This document shows, one piece after another, positions 22,450-33,739 of a stretch of 64,000 bases of DNA. Position numbers and translations under genes: made by a program. The stretch is from Colletotrichum lupini. Lineage: Eukaryota; Ascomycota; Sordariomycetes; Glomerellales; Glomerellaceae. Positions within the stretch are counted from its first letter, which is position 1, and each line of letters starts with the position of its first letter. Below the pieces are notes generated by a model. The model saw nothing but the letters and a program-made list of their open reading frames with translations. It was not told where the DNA came from and made no database searches. Where the stretch lies: assembly GCF_023278565.1 (NCBI RefSeq), contig NC_064680.1, positions 372,001 to 436,000 of the forward strand, read 5' to 3'.

Positions 22450-25400
22450 CAGAAACGTTTCCTTCTTATGCTTTCGTTGGAGGTAATCGTTGATGGTTCT
22501 CGGTTTTCGAACAGGTTGAGGAGAAGAATCGAAGAAGGAATACGTCGCTAAAGTTGAGGATATATCGTGAAAGTAAAGAATGAACAGAGGGCTGAGTAAG
22601 GTTGGGGATAATAATCCTAGAAGCTTGTAGAAAAAATGAAGTCGGGTATCACAGAAAAGAGTCTCAGAAATAAGGATGTTTGCAGAACGCTATCAACGAA
22701 CGAACGTACAGTGAATTGGAACGACTCCGAATAAAACTTGGATCTGAGGTAGTTTTTCTCAAGAGGAAGTTCGAACACATGGTATTCTATTAAATAGAAG
22801 AGACTTCATGTGGCTCGCAGCACCCAGACAAAGACTTTAGAGTACAGACTTCTTGATCAGTTCAACATTACCCAGGTACTGCCACAGGCTGCTCCTAGAC
22901 TAGATGTACCTTGCTGGCCTGTACCATGGATCATCTCTCCTGACTCGACAAATCATCGTCACAAACCCATTCTTTAGGTTTTAGAATTAGACCGATGGAG
23001 GTACGGGACATGATGCTAGACACTCTTTGGGATCCGCCCCATCAAGCGGCTAGTTACTCAACTCATCACCTGTGGCCTGGCTGCCTCCCCATTCGTATCG
23101 GGTTTTGAAGATTGGCTACAATGACACTGAGTCGATCTCCCATTGACAGCTTCGCCACAACTCGGCAGCCGTCAATGGCCTGAGTGAAACCTCCTTTTAC
23201 GACGATAGTGCTGCTCACTTGCGTATGGACGCACGTGGATGCTGGTGAACCAGGAGTAACCGTTGGTGTGGAAAAAGTGTGGTTCGTAAAGTTTTACGAC
23301 GAATTAATCGTGGAACCAACAGTTAGGCAACAGTTTAACACATCCCTAGAGCGGAAAGGCGATGGGCGCCTCCCTGGCTCAAGGAGGGCTGAGCTCCAGA
23401 TGAAGTCTTTTGCATTCTGCCCCCTGCATGAACGACAAGCACTTGGCCAATTGCATCCGAGTTTGTCATAATTACCCCAATGGCGTTTCTTGATTTTATG
23501 TTTGTCCCGACTTTTTCCATGGGAGATACAATCAGGTCGAGATCACTTGCTCTGACTTGGCAGTAGATTGGAATGAGCTAAAGATGTGACGCGGAGTCAA
23601 TTCACTGTCCATGAAACTATGGCTCATGATTCAGTCCCAACTTTGAGTCTAAAACGAAGACCATTGAGACTTCTAGGCCGGTATTTCCGTAGGCTCACGT
23701 CTCATGCAGACATAATCAATATGTGCCAAATGATCCTGCCGCAAAGCCTTACAGTAATTTGAAGGATTTCTAAATGTGGACCATCTATATCCCAGAGTGG
23801 CAGTTATCGCCTTGCGTTAAGCGCGCCTAAAGGCCCGCGACCTACTACATTAACCTCCACCCTCAAGGCAGCAGCATTTTGTACCGTCTCCGCACGAGGC
23901 AGCAGTATTTCTAAACAGAAAAAAGGGTAGCCCTGGCATGAAATACAAAATCCGGCGGTATGGGGAAGCAGAAATTTAGAGTGCAGTTGACAAGCATCTT
24001 GATGTTCATGGCCAATCGGCTTCGTCCTTCCTCGGGCAATTACCAGCAAGCGAACAGTGGGTTGTTACAGACTACGTATCGCCTACTTTGAATTTAGCCT
24101 GCCATAAGTACATGATCAAGTTGAAATCAACCTCTTTCGGGATGGACGAAATCCATTTGTCCGTCTGTATTTCATCCGTCTTCACGGAAGGGGCCGTGCG
24201 GCATGGCGAAGTTGCCCGACTTGGCCACACACGGAAATATATGAGGCCTTGGCTCCGAATAAGGAAGGACAACGTTGACAGCGAATGACTTGCACGTAAG
24301 TGAAGTCTGGTGCTTCCATGATAAGGACTGTGACACACCTATGGGGTTAAAGTAAGGCTAGTGGGATCCATTTCTCAAAAGCGATGAGAGAGCATGACCG
24401 CTACCGAGGCACTCATGTCATTACTTGACACTACCCGTCATTTCCTAGGGATAAAACTGCGCAGAAGAAGTGCCCCGGCAGCAACTGGATGCAAGGTAAC
24501 GTTGTTATGGGTCCATTCAGCCTGTCGATCTCTGTTATCCTAAGTTATGTGTTCAGAACGACACCTTACCAAGATCAATACATAACATGAGCCTGGTATT
24601 AACCCTGTGCCCACGACATTCTTAGTCATGCGTTGAGGACATGTACCTCGTATTCAAATGGTAGAACTCCCCGTTCAGTAGTTTGCCGGGTGTTCTTCTA
24701 AAAGCCACATCTGAAGCTTTGTTGTGATTACGGAAAGTTGCGGACAGTGCCAAACGTATTTCCCAGGTAGGCCAGACTTCACCATTATCATGCCAAGTCT
24801 GGAGTCAGGACTACCTGAGATCTTGGAGATGATAGATTGAACCACGGTTGCCTCGTTTCTCGAGCCTCTACTCATTTGGATGGCTCCGGTTCCCAAGGGA
24901 AACCATGATCTATTGGCAAGAGTAGGTACCGATATTCTCTTTCTTCCCCGGCTTCCGGAACCCTTCGCTGGGTTCGTCCCTATCACGGCTATGAAAAAAC
25001 ATTCAGAATCGCTCCCGCCTCCAATAACAGTTTTCTGCGGAAGGAGATTAGAGCGGCTTGAGAGCCCCTATCTCCCCCAAAGCAAGTTATTCTGCTGCTT
25101 CACGTTGACCCAGCAGTACCGCTACTTACTTACTTTAGGTACCTTTACCTGACCAGATTCCCAGCCCACACAGTTTGACATTGCTCAGTGAAAACGGACA
25201 CGAACCTCCCTACCGAAGATAAGTACCAAAGAACTGTAGGCACATAGGTCTTGCCCACTAAGGCATTGATCTGATCATCATACAACTCAGGTGAGGTTAC
25301 TCAAGGGGAAGTGGAATCCATTCTTGACCATTTTATTACAAATGATTTCTGGAATACTGGTGCCTGGTATGTCTTCCGGTAGCAGGACCAAGCGTACCTG

Positions 25401-26436
25401 CTGCGGAATTCTATGGTAAGCGTTGTTCGCAGCGCCAAACAGAGCTTGGCTGCAATATCGGAGGCCGAGGGCAATGCTCTAGCACATGTACCAACGCAGC
25501 ATGACCGTCTTTCAATGCTCTTTTCCTAAAGCAGGGTGGGTACATTGACTTACCTAGAACACAAGCCATGTTATTATCTGCGGCAAACTTTGCAGAGCCG
25601 TCTCAGAACTTGATTCCAGACGATCGGCTCATGGCAGCTGCGTCTCCTACACGGGAGCTCTCTTGGTCTCTCAGTCATCGAAGAAAACGAGTATACCGAC
25701 CACATCAATACTACAGGGTAAGCGATCCGGGACTGACATAAGAGCTCGTGCTACAGAGCATCCAGACCCTGAGTGTCCCTTCGATCTAGTCCATCCACAG
25801 AAATCAAAGCAAAGCACATTAGTCCTACTCCGGCCGCGGGAGCTCTTACTTGCCGCCCGCTGTCTCAGTCCTAATTGGAGCTGAGGCAATGGCCCATGTC
25901 TCGAGTCTGGGGACGAACCACCAACATGTCGTGTTCACTCACCCGACGAAGAGAACATCAGCGGTTGGGCCGTTCCAGCAAAAGCCATGCGAATCATGAT
26001 ATTCCCGGTACTCGGTAGATGAGCGATGTGCATTCTACTACCTTCAGCTCAAGTACCACGGCGCAAGTTCCGTGGTGATGTTTGCAGTCTAGGCATCACT
26101 TCTTTGAGTACGTGGCTTTCAGCTCTGTCTCACAATGGACCGATGAGGATAAATACTGGTAGCAAATGGTCCAGACACGAGAGATTCGGAATGCAAACGT
26201 CGCAAAGCCAGCATCTAGTAGCATCAGCTGAAGCAGTCTCGTGATTCTTCTCGCTGCAATCGCATTTCTAAGCTCGGCAACGCTCGAGAGAGCTACTCGT
26301 CTCGAGGGTTATAAAGTATTGACAAACCTTGGCTTTGTGGCATCTTTCTTCTATCATTCCTCACCCAAAGTTGCTTTAGCTAACTTACTATCTTCAAATC
26401 CAGACTGATCTTCTCCATCACAATCCCAGCGCAGCC
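22450..26436. other. Long intergenic region
   Basis: About 4 kb with only short unrelated open frames on both strands. I see no gene, tRNA or clear mobile element. GGTACC palindromes of the recurring type occur, for example TTAGGTACCTTTACCT near 25136. Its last part is the promoter of the decarboxylase gene. Confidence 0.5.
26310..26315 (+). promoter_or_regulatory. TATA box of the PsiD-like decarboxylase gene
   Basis: TATAAA, 122 bases upstream of the ATG at 26437. Assigned from sequence and position. Confidence 0.45.
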
Positions 26437-27804
26437 ATGTTTCCGAAATCTTCACCGCCCGATCCCGCCCCTTTCCCTCTATCTTCCAAGGTAGACCCAT
26501 GGATACAAACCAGCCTCGTCGAAAATATATTCGATGGCAATCTGACCCTCTTGCAAGAGGCCGTGAACGCAGCAACTGCCCAAGAAATTCCGCAGCTGCG
26601 CGATTGGGGGATCAAGGACGCTGACACCTTTCTCCGCTTCCTCAGTGCCATGCTGAACTGGGTGCCTTCAGAAATTTGCAGCGGGAAGCTCATCTACAAC
26701 ACGTTCTGCGTTCTCTACTTTATTCTCGACCAGAGCCCCATCAACATTCCCCCATACTCGACACCCATCACCCCGAACGCTGTCGGGCAGGCCCCCCTAC
26801 CACTGAGCCAATGGACAATCGACTTTGCCAACAAGGTTGGAAGCTGGATGGACACCAGCAGCTCGATCAACGCCGCAGCAATCCAGACTTTCCAAGACTC
26901 ACCCCGATACAACTACGATGAGGCGATCGTGCCGCCCGGGGGTTGGAAGAATTTCAACCAGCTCTTTGCTCGCTCTCTAAAGCCTGGCCAGAGACCCATC
27001 AGCGCGGGTGAACCCTCGGATGTAGACTATAACCGTCTCGTGGTCTACCCCGCCGATTGCACTTTCGACGGAGCCTGGCCCGTTGATCAGAACAACGATA
27101 TCACGATCAAAGACGTCCCTTGGAACATCAAAGACCTCCTCGCCGGCAGTCAGTACGCCGATAAATTCGAGGGCGGCACCTTTATGCATGCATACCTCAA
27201 CACCTACGATTACCATCGCCAACAAGCACCTGTGGCTGGAACTGTCGTCGAGGCCAACGTGATCAAGGGCCTGGCATACTTGCAGGTCATCGTCGATCCC
27301 GAAACCGGCAAGCTGAAGCCTCATCGTAGCTACACTTCACCAGACGCCCAAGCAAAAAAGGAAGGTGGCGGAGAAAACAGCACCCTCAGCATGCCCGACG
27401 AGGCTGGGTACCAGTTTCTCCAAGCCCGCGGTTGCGTCATCATCAAAAACCCTCTTCTCGGCTACGTCGCTGTGCTGCCCATCGGTATGGCCCAGGTTTC
27501 GTCGGTCAATCTTCAGTGGCAGCCTGGACCGGGACAGCAATACCCGATTCAGCCGAATGTGAACATCAATAAGGGCGACGAGATATCTCACTTTGAGTTT
27601 GGAGGTTCCGACATCATCCTTGTGTTCCAGCAGGACGCCCAGGTTCACATTCTAGGTGCCCAAGGTCAGGCTGCGGATGGCACACCTACGAGCAAGCAGA
27701 AGTACCTGGTTGGCATGCCCTTGGGTTACTCGACAAAGGGCCTTGTTCCTTCTTCGAATGGTCACAGAAATGGAGCTACCAACGGGGCATTGATAATTCA
27801 ATAA
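26437..27804 (+). CDS. PsiD-like pyruvoyl-dependent decarboxylase (phosphatidylserine decarboxylase family)
   Basis: Intronless, 455 residues. An N-terminal helical domain (about residues 25-170) of the type found in fungal PsiD-like proteins precedes a phosphatidylserine-decarboxylase fold. Seen: FNQLFARSLKPGQRPI, YPADCTFDG with a probable catalytic Asp207, NTYDYHRQQAPVAG with probable His260, and FGGSD with Ser391, the expected self-cleavage site whose Ser becomes the pyruvoyl group. There is no transmembrane segment or mitochondrial leader, unlike housekeeping phosphatidylserine decarboxylase. The length and domain order are those of PsiD, the L-tryptophan decarboxylase of psilocybin synthesis (about 440 residues), whose self-cleavage motif is GGSS. 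The substrate here is more likely an amino acid than a phospholipid, but cannot be fixed. It converges with an MFS transporter gene 250 bp away. Confidence 0.83.
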   Translation: MFPKSSPPDPAPFPLSSKVDPWIQTSLVENIFDGNLTLLQEAVNAATAQEIPQLRDWGIKDADTFLRFLSAMLNWVPSEICSGKLIYNTFCVLYFILDQSPINIPPYSTPITPNAVGQAPLPLSQWTIDFANKVGSWMDTSSSINAAAIQTFQDSPRYNYDEAIVPPGGWKNFNQLFARSLKPGQRPISAGEPSDVDYNRLVVYPADCTFDGAWPVDQNNDITIKDVPWNIKDLLAGSQYADKFEGGTFMHAYLNTYDYHRQQAPVAGTVVEANVIKGLAYLQVIVDPETGKLKPHRSYTSPDAQAKKEGGGENSTLSMPDEAGYQFLQARGCVIIKNPLLGYVAVLPIGMAQVSSVNLQWQPGPGQQYPIQPNVNINKGDEISHFEFGGSDIILVFQQDAQVHILGAQGQAADGTPTSKQKYLVGMPLGYSTKGLVPSSNGHRNGATNGALIIQ

Positions 27805-28054
27805 GAGTCTCATGCAGCTTCATCTGGCTGTATTGTCTGCATTCCTCGATCTCACGAGGGGTTGTATCATGTCATAGTTTCCCGATAGCTCTAGTTAGTT
27901 GTAATAGCAATAGTATGCTTCATGCTCACCTGTGCCCCCGCTATTGCAACAATCACGGACTCCGTTATGAACTGTACTCTGAATACTTGCATGTTGGTAA
28001 ACGTCGTACGTAAGTTTTGTATGAATATGTACACGGAAAGGGGTCAGTACCCCC

Positions 28055-29850
28055 TCACAAGGTAGCCAGATCTCTCGAATCCTTGCTCGCGAACGCGCTT
28101 TTGGCTCTAAGTGTACCCCCGTACCTCAACAACAATGGAGGTACAGCACACAGGACCGTGGCCAGAGTTGCAAACACGGAAGTTGCGACGTTGAAGCCCA
28201 AGGAGTCAAACAGTGCTCGTCCGAAGAGAGGAAACGTTGCACTGCAAGTTGAACGTAAGAGTGACATGCAAGCGTAGCTGCTGGCTGAGTATGTCTGGTA
28301 GCAGTCGGTGAGATATCCAGCCAGCACGTAGTCAAACTCGTTGACTGCGTAGCCTATGGGTACGAGTGCTATCGTCGGGATAGCCCAGTGTGCTGATGTC
28401 GCGTAGGGCGGGATAGTCCAGGCAAATGACCAAAGGCCGATAGCCAACAACGGGGCTCCGATGATGAAGCCTGCGAATTTCGACTCGGGTGTGAGTGGTA
28501 GCGATCTTGACATCCTCTCGGCAAGGATTCGACGGTCGTAGAGACGTGTGAGTGCGCTGAAGACCATACCGATTGCAAGAGGGAGAAAGGGTAAGTTCAC
28601 CGATGCATCGGTAAAGCCCATGTCGACGTAGACAAGGGGTAGGACCTCGGTGAAGAGGTAGACGAGCCCAAAGGCGATGGCGCTGATGACTGCGGCGAGG
28701 CAGACTATTGGCTCGGTGAAGAAGAGTCGGAGGGGGCGGAGGAGGTCGAGCTTCTCGTGAGTCGAAGGGAAAACCTTGTCCGGTGAGGTGGTGTTGGTAT
28801 TTAGGCCTTGGACTTCGGTGAGTGCCTGAGCCCTCGCTAGTACGACGGAGGGACGAGACTCCCTGATTGTGAGGAGCAGCATCGTGACGCATGCTGTGAC
28901 TATGGCCGCAGTGTAAAACACCCACGTCCTATGGAGTCCATGATCAGTTATAGTACACTCAAGCTGAGCCAGACATCATGGTCTTACCAGTGAGTACTTC
29001 TCATGACCAAGTCACTGAAGACCGGCCCCGTCAATATCCCGAGGTTCGCGACCAGTGACCACCAGTACAGCCACCATACCCGCGCATTGGTATCCCAAAG
29101 ATCTTCGATGCTGCCCGTGGCAACAATGGTAGGGACAGACGATAACAGTCCACCGATGAAACGACCGACAACGATGCCAGGAATTGTGGGCACCTTGCCG
29201 ACGAGAATGCATGACAGGCTGTATAGGCCGGTGCTGATTACGTAGAGTTTCTTACGGCCAAAGGACTCTGACCAAGGTGGGAAGAAGACTCCTCCGATAG
29301 TCTGGCCGATGAGATATCTATGTGGCAATGTGAGTGATCTGAGTTGTGGAAAAGGGCCCCTTCTTCCATCTCGCTTACGTTGAAACAAAAACGCAAGTTG
29401 CTGCAACTGGGCTCAGATTGAGATCGCCGTAAATGTGTCCAGCAACCGGTGACTATTGAAAATATCAGCATCAGTACATAGTTATTCAGGTGGAGGAAAA
29501 CTGAGGAGAGCATACTCCTGCGGTGCTGATCATAGTACTAGATAGAGTCAGCTGTGATCCCTAGACAGTAAGACGAGGTCGACATACGTGAAGAACTCAA
29601 GAAAGACAATCAAGCACGTATCATATGTCTTCCGCGCCTGGCTCCATTGCCTTGGATGAACGTGCCTTCCCAGCGTCCATGAATCCTCACTCCCAGAGCA
29701 AGGAATAACCGAAAGCTCAACATCTATCTTTGGATAGTCCCTCGTCGTAGATGGGGAGGCCGAAGAAGGCGCAGCTGTCAAATGAGTAAAATGCATGTTG
29801 AAGGCGGCATGTGGCGTACTCCTCCTTGCTCCAAAATCATTGCGGGCCAT
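28055..29850 (-). CDS. MFS transporter (DHA1-type)
   Basis: Five exons on the minus strand: 29850-29588, 29537-29516 (a 22-nt microexon), 29452-29379, 29317-28988 and 28928-28055. Phases agree and give 520 residues from the ATG at 29850; ATGs at 29877 and 29796 are also possible. About twelve hydrophobic segments are expected. The motif ESFGRKK after the second span, the VLVG-like loop (CILVGKVPTIPGIVVGRFIGG) and GYAVNEFDYVLAGYLTD are typical of fungal drug/H+ antiporters of the DHA1 group at the plasma membrane. The cytosolic N-terminus ends HPRQWSQARK, the usual run-in to span 1. It may export a metabolite or take in a substrate; the nearby decarboxylase suggests a shared pathway. Confidence 0.82.
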
Positions 29851-29877
29851 GCAAGGACTTTTCTCGCACTCTGTCAA

Positions 29878-31662
29878 GATGCTCTGCCCGGACGTTGGAT
29901 ATGGAGAAGCACAGAATATGCCAACACGAAGGATTACAGCCCTGATATATCAATATTGCCCACGTTTGCGCCAAGGAGGTTCGAAAACGTGCTTGTGCCT
30001 GCCGGGGAAACTAGTGTGGAAGCGAGTTGGACGTAGTCAAACTCATTGACCGCGTATCCGCGCCGTCCAGCCCAAGCATATGACGGTGTTCTGTTTGGAG
30101 TGGCATGTCTCAACCCAGTCTAATAAGACAGCAACCGTTTGCTGACCGCAGTTCCGGGAATTAGTTGGACCAAATCGAGGCATTGAATCGGCATCTGAGC
30201 CAGGGCGTGGACAAGGGAATTCTCCCGCAGACCTTGTCCTTCCAAGAACATGGGGCCAGGGCTTCCCCATGCCTGTCATTACCGCCTTTACGGGGCCTAC
30301 CTAAGGTGAAAGGAGGGAGACAAGGGGCTCCGAGCATCGACGGCTCATGACTTGTTCACCTCTGAAGTAGGGAGAGATCTAGACTGAGCACGACATGCCA
30401 TGACAACTCGTCTCCGAACCAATCGCGTCAACGACTCACAGTTTCACCCTTGCAATTCGCTTAGTCTGTTTGCAGTCTAGATGGGTTCAAAGCCTTTCAG
30501 CCACCCCGTCTCAAGCCAAACCGCCCCGGAGCTGGAGTTTAGTTTCCCAGGGGGGCCAGGGCCAACACACCCAACTTCACCCAGCCTGCCAGCTTTCACC
30601 CAAACTTCACCCAACCCAAGAAAAGGAGGCACCCAATCTCCCCAGACCAACGAGACACGGGGCGTCCGCTTAGCGTGACCCGGCGGCACGGTACCATACA
30701 CGCTAACTGGTCGTGCGTCTCGCGCGATTGGCTCTGGCGGGTTTGCCGGTCCTCGAGTCCTCGTGAGGGGGGCGCCACAAGCGTGTGAGCCGCCTCCGGG
30801 ACTAGGGCTCTTTCGGTAGAGATGCAAGTCTGGGCTGAGCTGAGGTGCTCTCAGCTTGGAGCAATATTGAGATCTGCCGAGAGTCATTGGGCACACTTAC
30901 TTGAAAGCTTCATGCTCAGGAATTTAGGGTCAGAATGTGAATGTGGGGAAAGAAGGACTGGGATTGGAAGACTGCAAGCGACTCTTGGGAAGCGTCCAGC
31001 TTGCCTTGACAACAAGAAAGCGCTATTCGGTCACGAACTCCCACAATCGTCGTGTTAATCTTGGGACAGAACGAGAGGTGCTGAAGTAGTACAGAGGTGA
31101 GTGATGTCGTCGGGTTTGCTGACATTCGCCATCATAATTACGACACAGCGGCGATGAACTCGTAAAGGATTCGACCAACAAATTGAACCTTTCAGGGCAC
31201 CTGGCATTGCGTTTGTCTACCGGGACGAGAGTCCAAAAAAAGATGGACTCCGCCACCTTCATTGCAGAATCGGGTATGTTTGTCGCCTTTCCCCTTGACG
31301 TTCGTTAGTATCTACCCGTCCATTCATCTAGCTGTGGGGTCATATTCTTGTTGGTTGCCATGTTGTCTTTGACCAGCGATGTTTGCGTTTGCGTCCCGAG
31401 TCTCGACTCTCATTACCCTGTTTGTTTCTGGGGGCTCCGCGCGAGCCGTTGGCTCCTCACTGGTAACAAACAACATCGCACGTCTTAAGTTCAACGACTG
31501 CGGAGTCAAGAACGCGGAGATGACAGAAAGCGAACTTAATCTTATTGCTCCCCCGGAATACTCATCAGCACAGGTCACCAACATGCCCTCCCCAAACGTG
31601 CCGATCCCGTTGGCTCCCGTGGGCTTCCGCTCCCGTTTACACCGACTCCGAGTCCCCTCTCT
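29878..31662. other. Intergenic region with a small MFS-like relic
   Basis: Mostly unrecognised. An open frame at 31379-32029 starts with a signal-like segment but runs antisense into the AAA ATPase gene and is probably chance. A short copy of MFS coding sequence lies at 30034-30060 and is listed separately. Confidence 0.5.
30034..30062 (-). pseudogene. Short relic resembling MFS coding sequence
   Basis: About 26 of 29 bases match the part of the neighbouring MFS gene (28325-28353) encoding GYAVNEFDYV, on the same strand and about 180 bases upstream of that gene's start. The likeness stops at once on both sides. It may be the last trace of a second transporter or a small ectopic copy; chance cannot be excluded. 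Confidence 0.35.
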
Positions 31663-33739
31663 CTATCGTACAACCACATCAATGTCACCATCCACACTGT
31701 CCAGCTCCCTCTCAAACGTCATCTGGATATCCACAACCTGCTGCAGCTGCTCACAATCCAATCTCCGCTTCTTGTGCGCAGCCAGACTCTTGGCCGTCCG
31801 AACCACGTTCTTGATCTGCCGCCCGTTCAACTTGCCCCCGGCAAGCTTCTCATACCCGTCCTCGTCGATATCGACACCGCCCTCGACATTGCCCAGAAAG
31901 TTCTTCCACACCTTCAACCGGCTCTCTCGCGGCAGGTCGTCATACTTGAGGGGCACGTGGATGCGACTCTTGAAGGCGTCGTCAAAGGTCCGTACGCGGT
32001 TCGTCGTCATGAAGAGAATGCCGCTGTAGTACTCGAGTGTGCGCAGGAAGATGGACACGAGACTGTTGCGCTCCATATCGTGCAGTGATCGACGCTCGAG
32101 GAAGACGTCGGCCTCATCTATGAGGAGCACCGCCTTCCAGGTACTCGCCAGATCGAGCGTCTTGGTCAGCTTATCGTCCAGGACCTCTGACGAGGTACCG
32201 AGGTCGCCCGAGGAGACAATGTACAGCGGCCGACGGCTAAACTCGGCCACGCACTCCGCCGTCAAGGTCTTTCCCACGCCAGGAGGACCATGCAAGACGA
32301 GAATGAGGCCCTTGCCCTTGCCCTTGACAATGTCATCAAACGCTGACGAGTTTGGATCAGTGGTCCGGGCGGTGTGCTCCGCGACAAGAGCCTGCACAAG
32401 CTCCTTTTGGGAGTCTGGAAGGACGAGCTGCTCGAAGCATTGCGTGTTCCACTCGATTGGGCTGATCTTGTCGACGAAGAAGTCGAGGAACTTCTTCTCG
32501 GTGAAGCTGAAGCCGCGGACCATGGGGCTGGCCAGCAGACATTCCTCGTCCGTCAGAGGCGCAAACTCGGCAGTCTCCTTTGGAACGAGTTCCATGTCGT
32601 CGCTCTCATCGTCCTGCTTCCGCTTCCGGCCTGCTGCCTTGGGAAACGAGCTGACGTTAAAGGCGTAGTCGGCCATGATGCGGTGGTGAGTCTCGGCGTC
32701 GACCATGACCCGGCCATCAATGTTGAAGCGGCGATTGCGGGGGTCCAACGCTACGCCCTTGTACTGACGGAAATTCTGGCCGGCGAGAGCCTCCCATCGT
32801 CGACCGCGCTCAGTAAGGAGGCGCGAAACGGCGTCGGGGTCAGGGTGGTGCGCCAAAGGAAGAGCGTTGAGAGAGGCGATTGGCGAGGCTCCAGAGAAGG
32901 CGGGAATCAAGAGGGAATCGTATCTCGTGCCAAAGTCGTCAACGTCAAAGTCGACAAACTCGACGCTCAGCTGGAGACCGGGACATTGGCCGCAGGTATA
33001 CTGGTAGCTATTGAGCTTGTACACGCGGGCCTGGCTCATCCTAGTAGCGTAGACGAGGCACCCTGGACGGAAGATGGTCCAGAGGTGCTCGTAGCTCATC
33101 AAGCCCTGCTCAAGAAGGTTTGCGCCGTCGACAAGGGCATCGTGGAACTCCTCGTCAATAAAGCTGAGCAGCATGGGGAGGTGCCTGGCTTCATCGGAAC
33201 CGGGTTCGTGGTCGACAGCGGTGTCGGACAGCTCCTGACGGTAGTGGTAGAGACTACGGGGAGGGAAGTCGACGGTGATGTTGGAAGTCAGGTAGGATTG
33301 GCCAGGATATTTGCTGCCAATGACGTCTCCCAAGATATTCTTGAGTCCGGGAGAGTTGACCTCAAGTGAGGTACGGCAGATATACTTGTTCTGGCCGTCA
33401 TACTGGCGCGTAATCTGGATGCGTCTGTGTGAGAGGAGAAGGTAGCTAGTGGTGGGGAGGAGTACTTACGCAGAGTGCATACTTCTCGTACCAGTTGATC
33501 TTCTCCTGGGGAATGTCCTCGTCTTCCTTTGGTTCGGTGATGTATGGGTGTCCCTTCTTTGTCTACCGCTTCTCCAGGTGCTTGACCTCGATCTGCATGG
33601 GTGCCTTCTCAAGTTCCTCGCGACGTTTCTTGTCTTCCTCGGTGAGAACTCCATTGATCTCCTCCTGGTCCTCTTCATCAAGGGGCTGCTGAACTGAATG
33701 TTTGCCCGGGCCGGGGGCGGTTTGCCTGGTGCGTGCCAT
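31663..33739 (-). pseudogene. AAA ATPase gene interrupted by an in-frame TAG
   Basis: Two exons, 33739-33470 and 33414-31663, joined through an intron with GTAAGT donor and CCAG acceptor so that ...NWYEKYALC continues as ITRQYDGQNKYIC. The frame would encode 673 residues but contains TAG at 33565-33563, codon 59, right after KHLEKR; the same frame carries on beyond it (TKKGHPYITEPKED). Family members usually have an aromatic residue about there. After the N-terminal domain (catalogued, as I recall, as DUF7025) comes one AAA module with Walker A GPPGVGKT, Walker B LLIDEAD, MTTNR (sensor 1) and a C-terminal lid. The role in fungi is unknown. Either the gene is inactivated in this strain, the stop is read through, or there is a base error. 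No ATG lies between the stop and the second exon. The first residues MARTRQTA resemble the histone H3 tail. Confidence 0.75.

Noticed and set aside
31379..32029. 216-codon plus-strand frame with a signal-like start
   Set aside because: More than half of it is antisense to the conserved end of the AAA ATPase gene.
32374..33369. 331-codon plus-strand frame
   Set aside because: Antisense shadow of the AAA ATPase gene.
33506..33566. A 61-nt intron that would remove the TAG of the AAA ATPase
   Set aside because: Its length is not a multiple of three, so it would shift the downstream frame, and the donor GTAGAC is poor.
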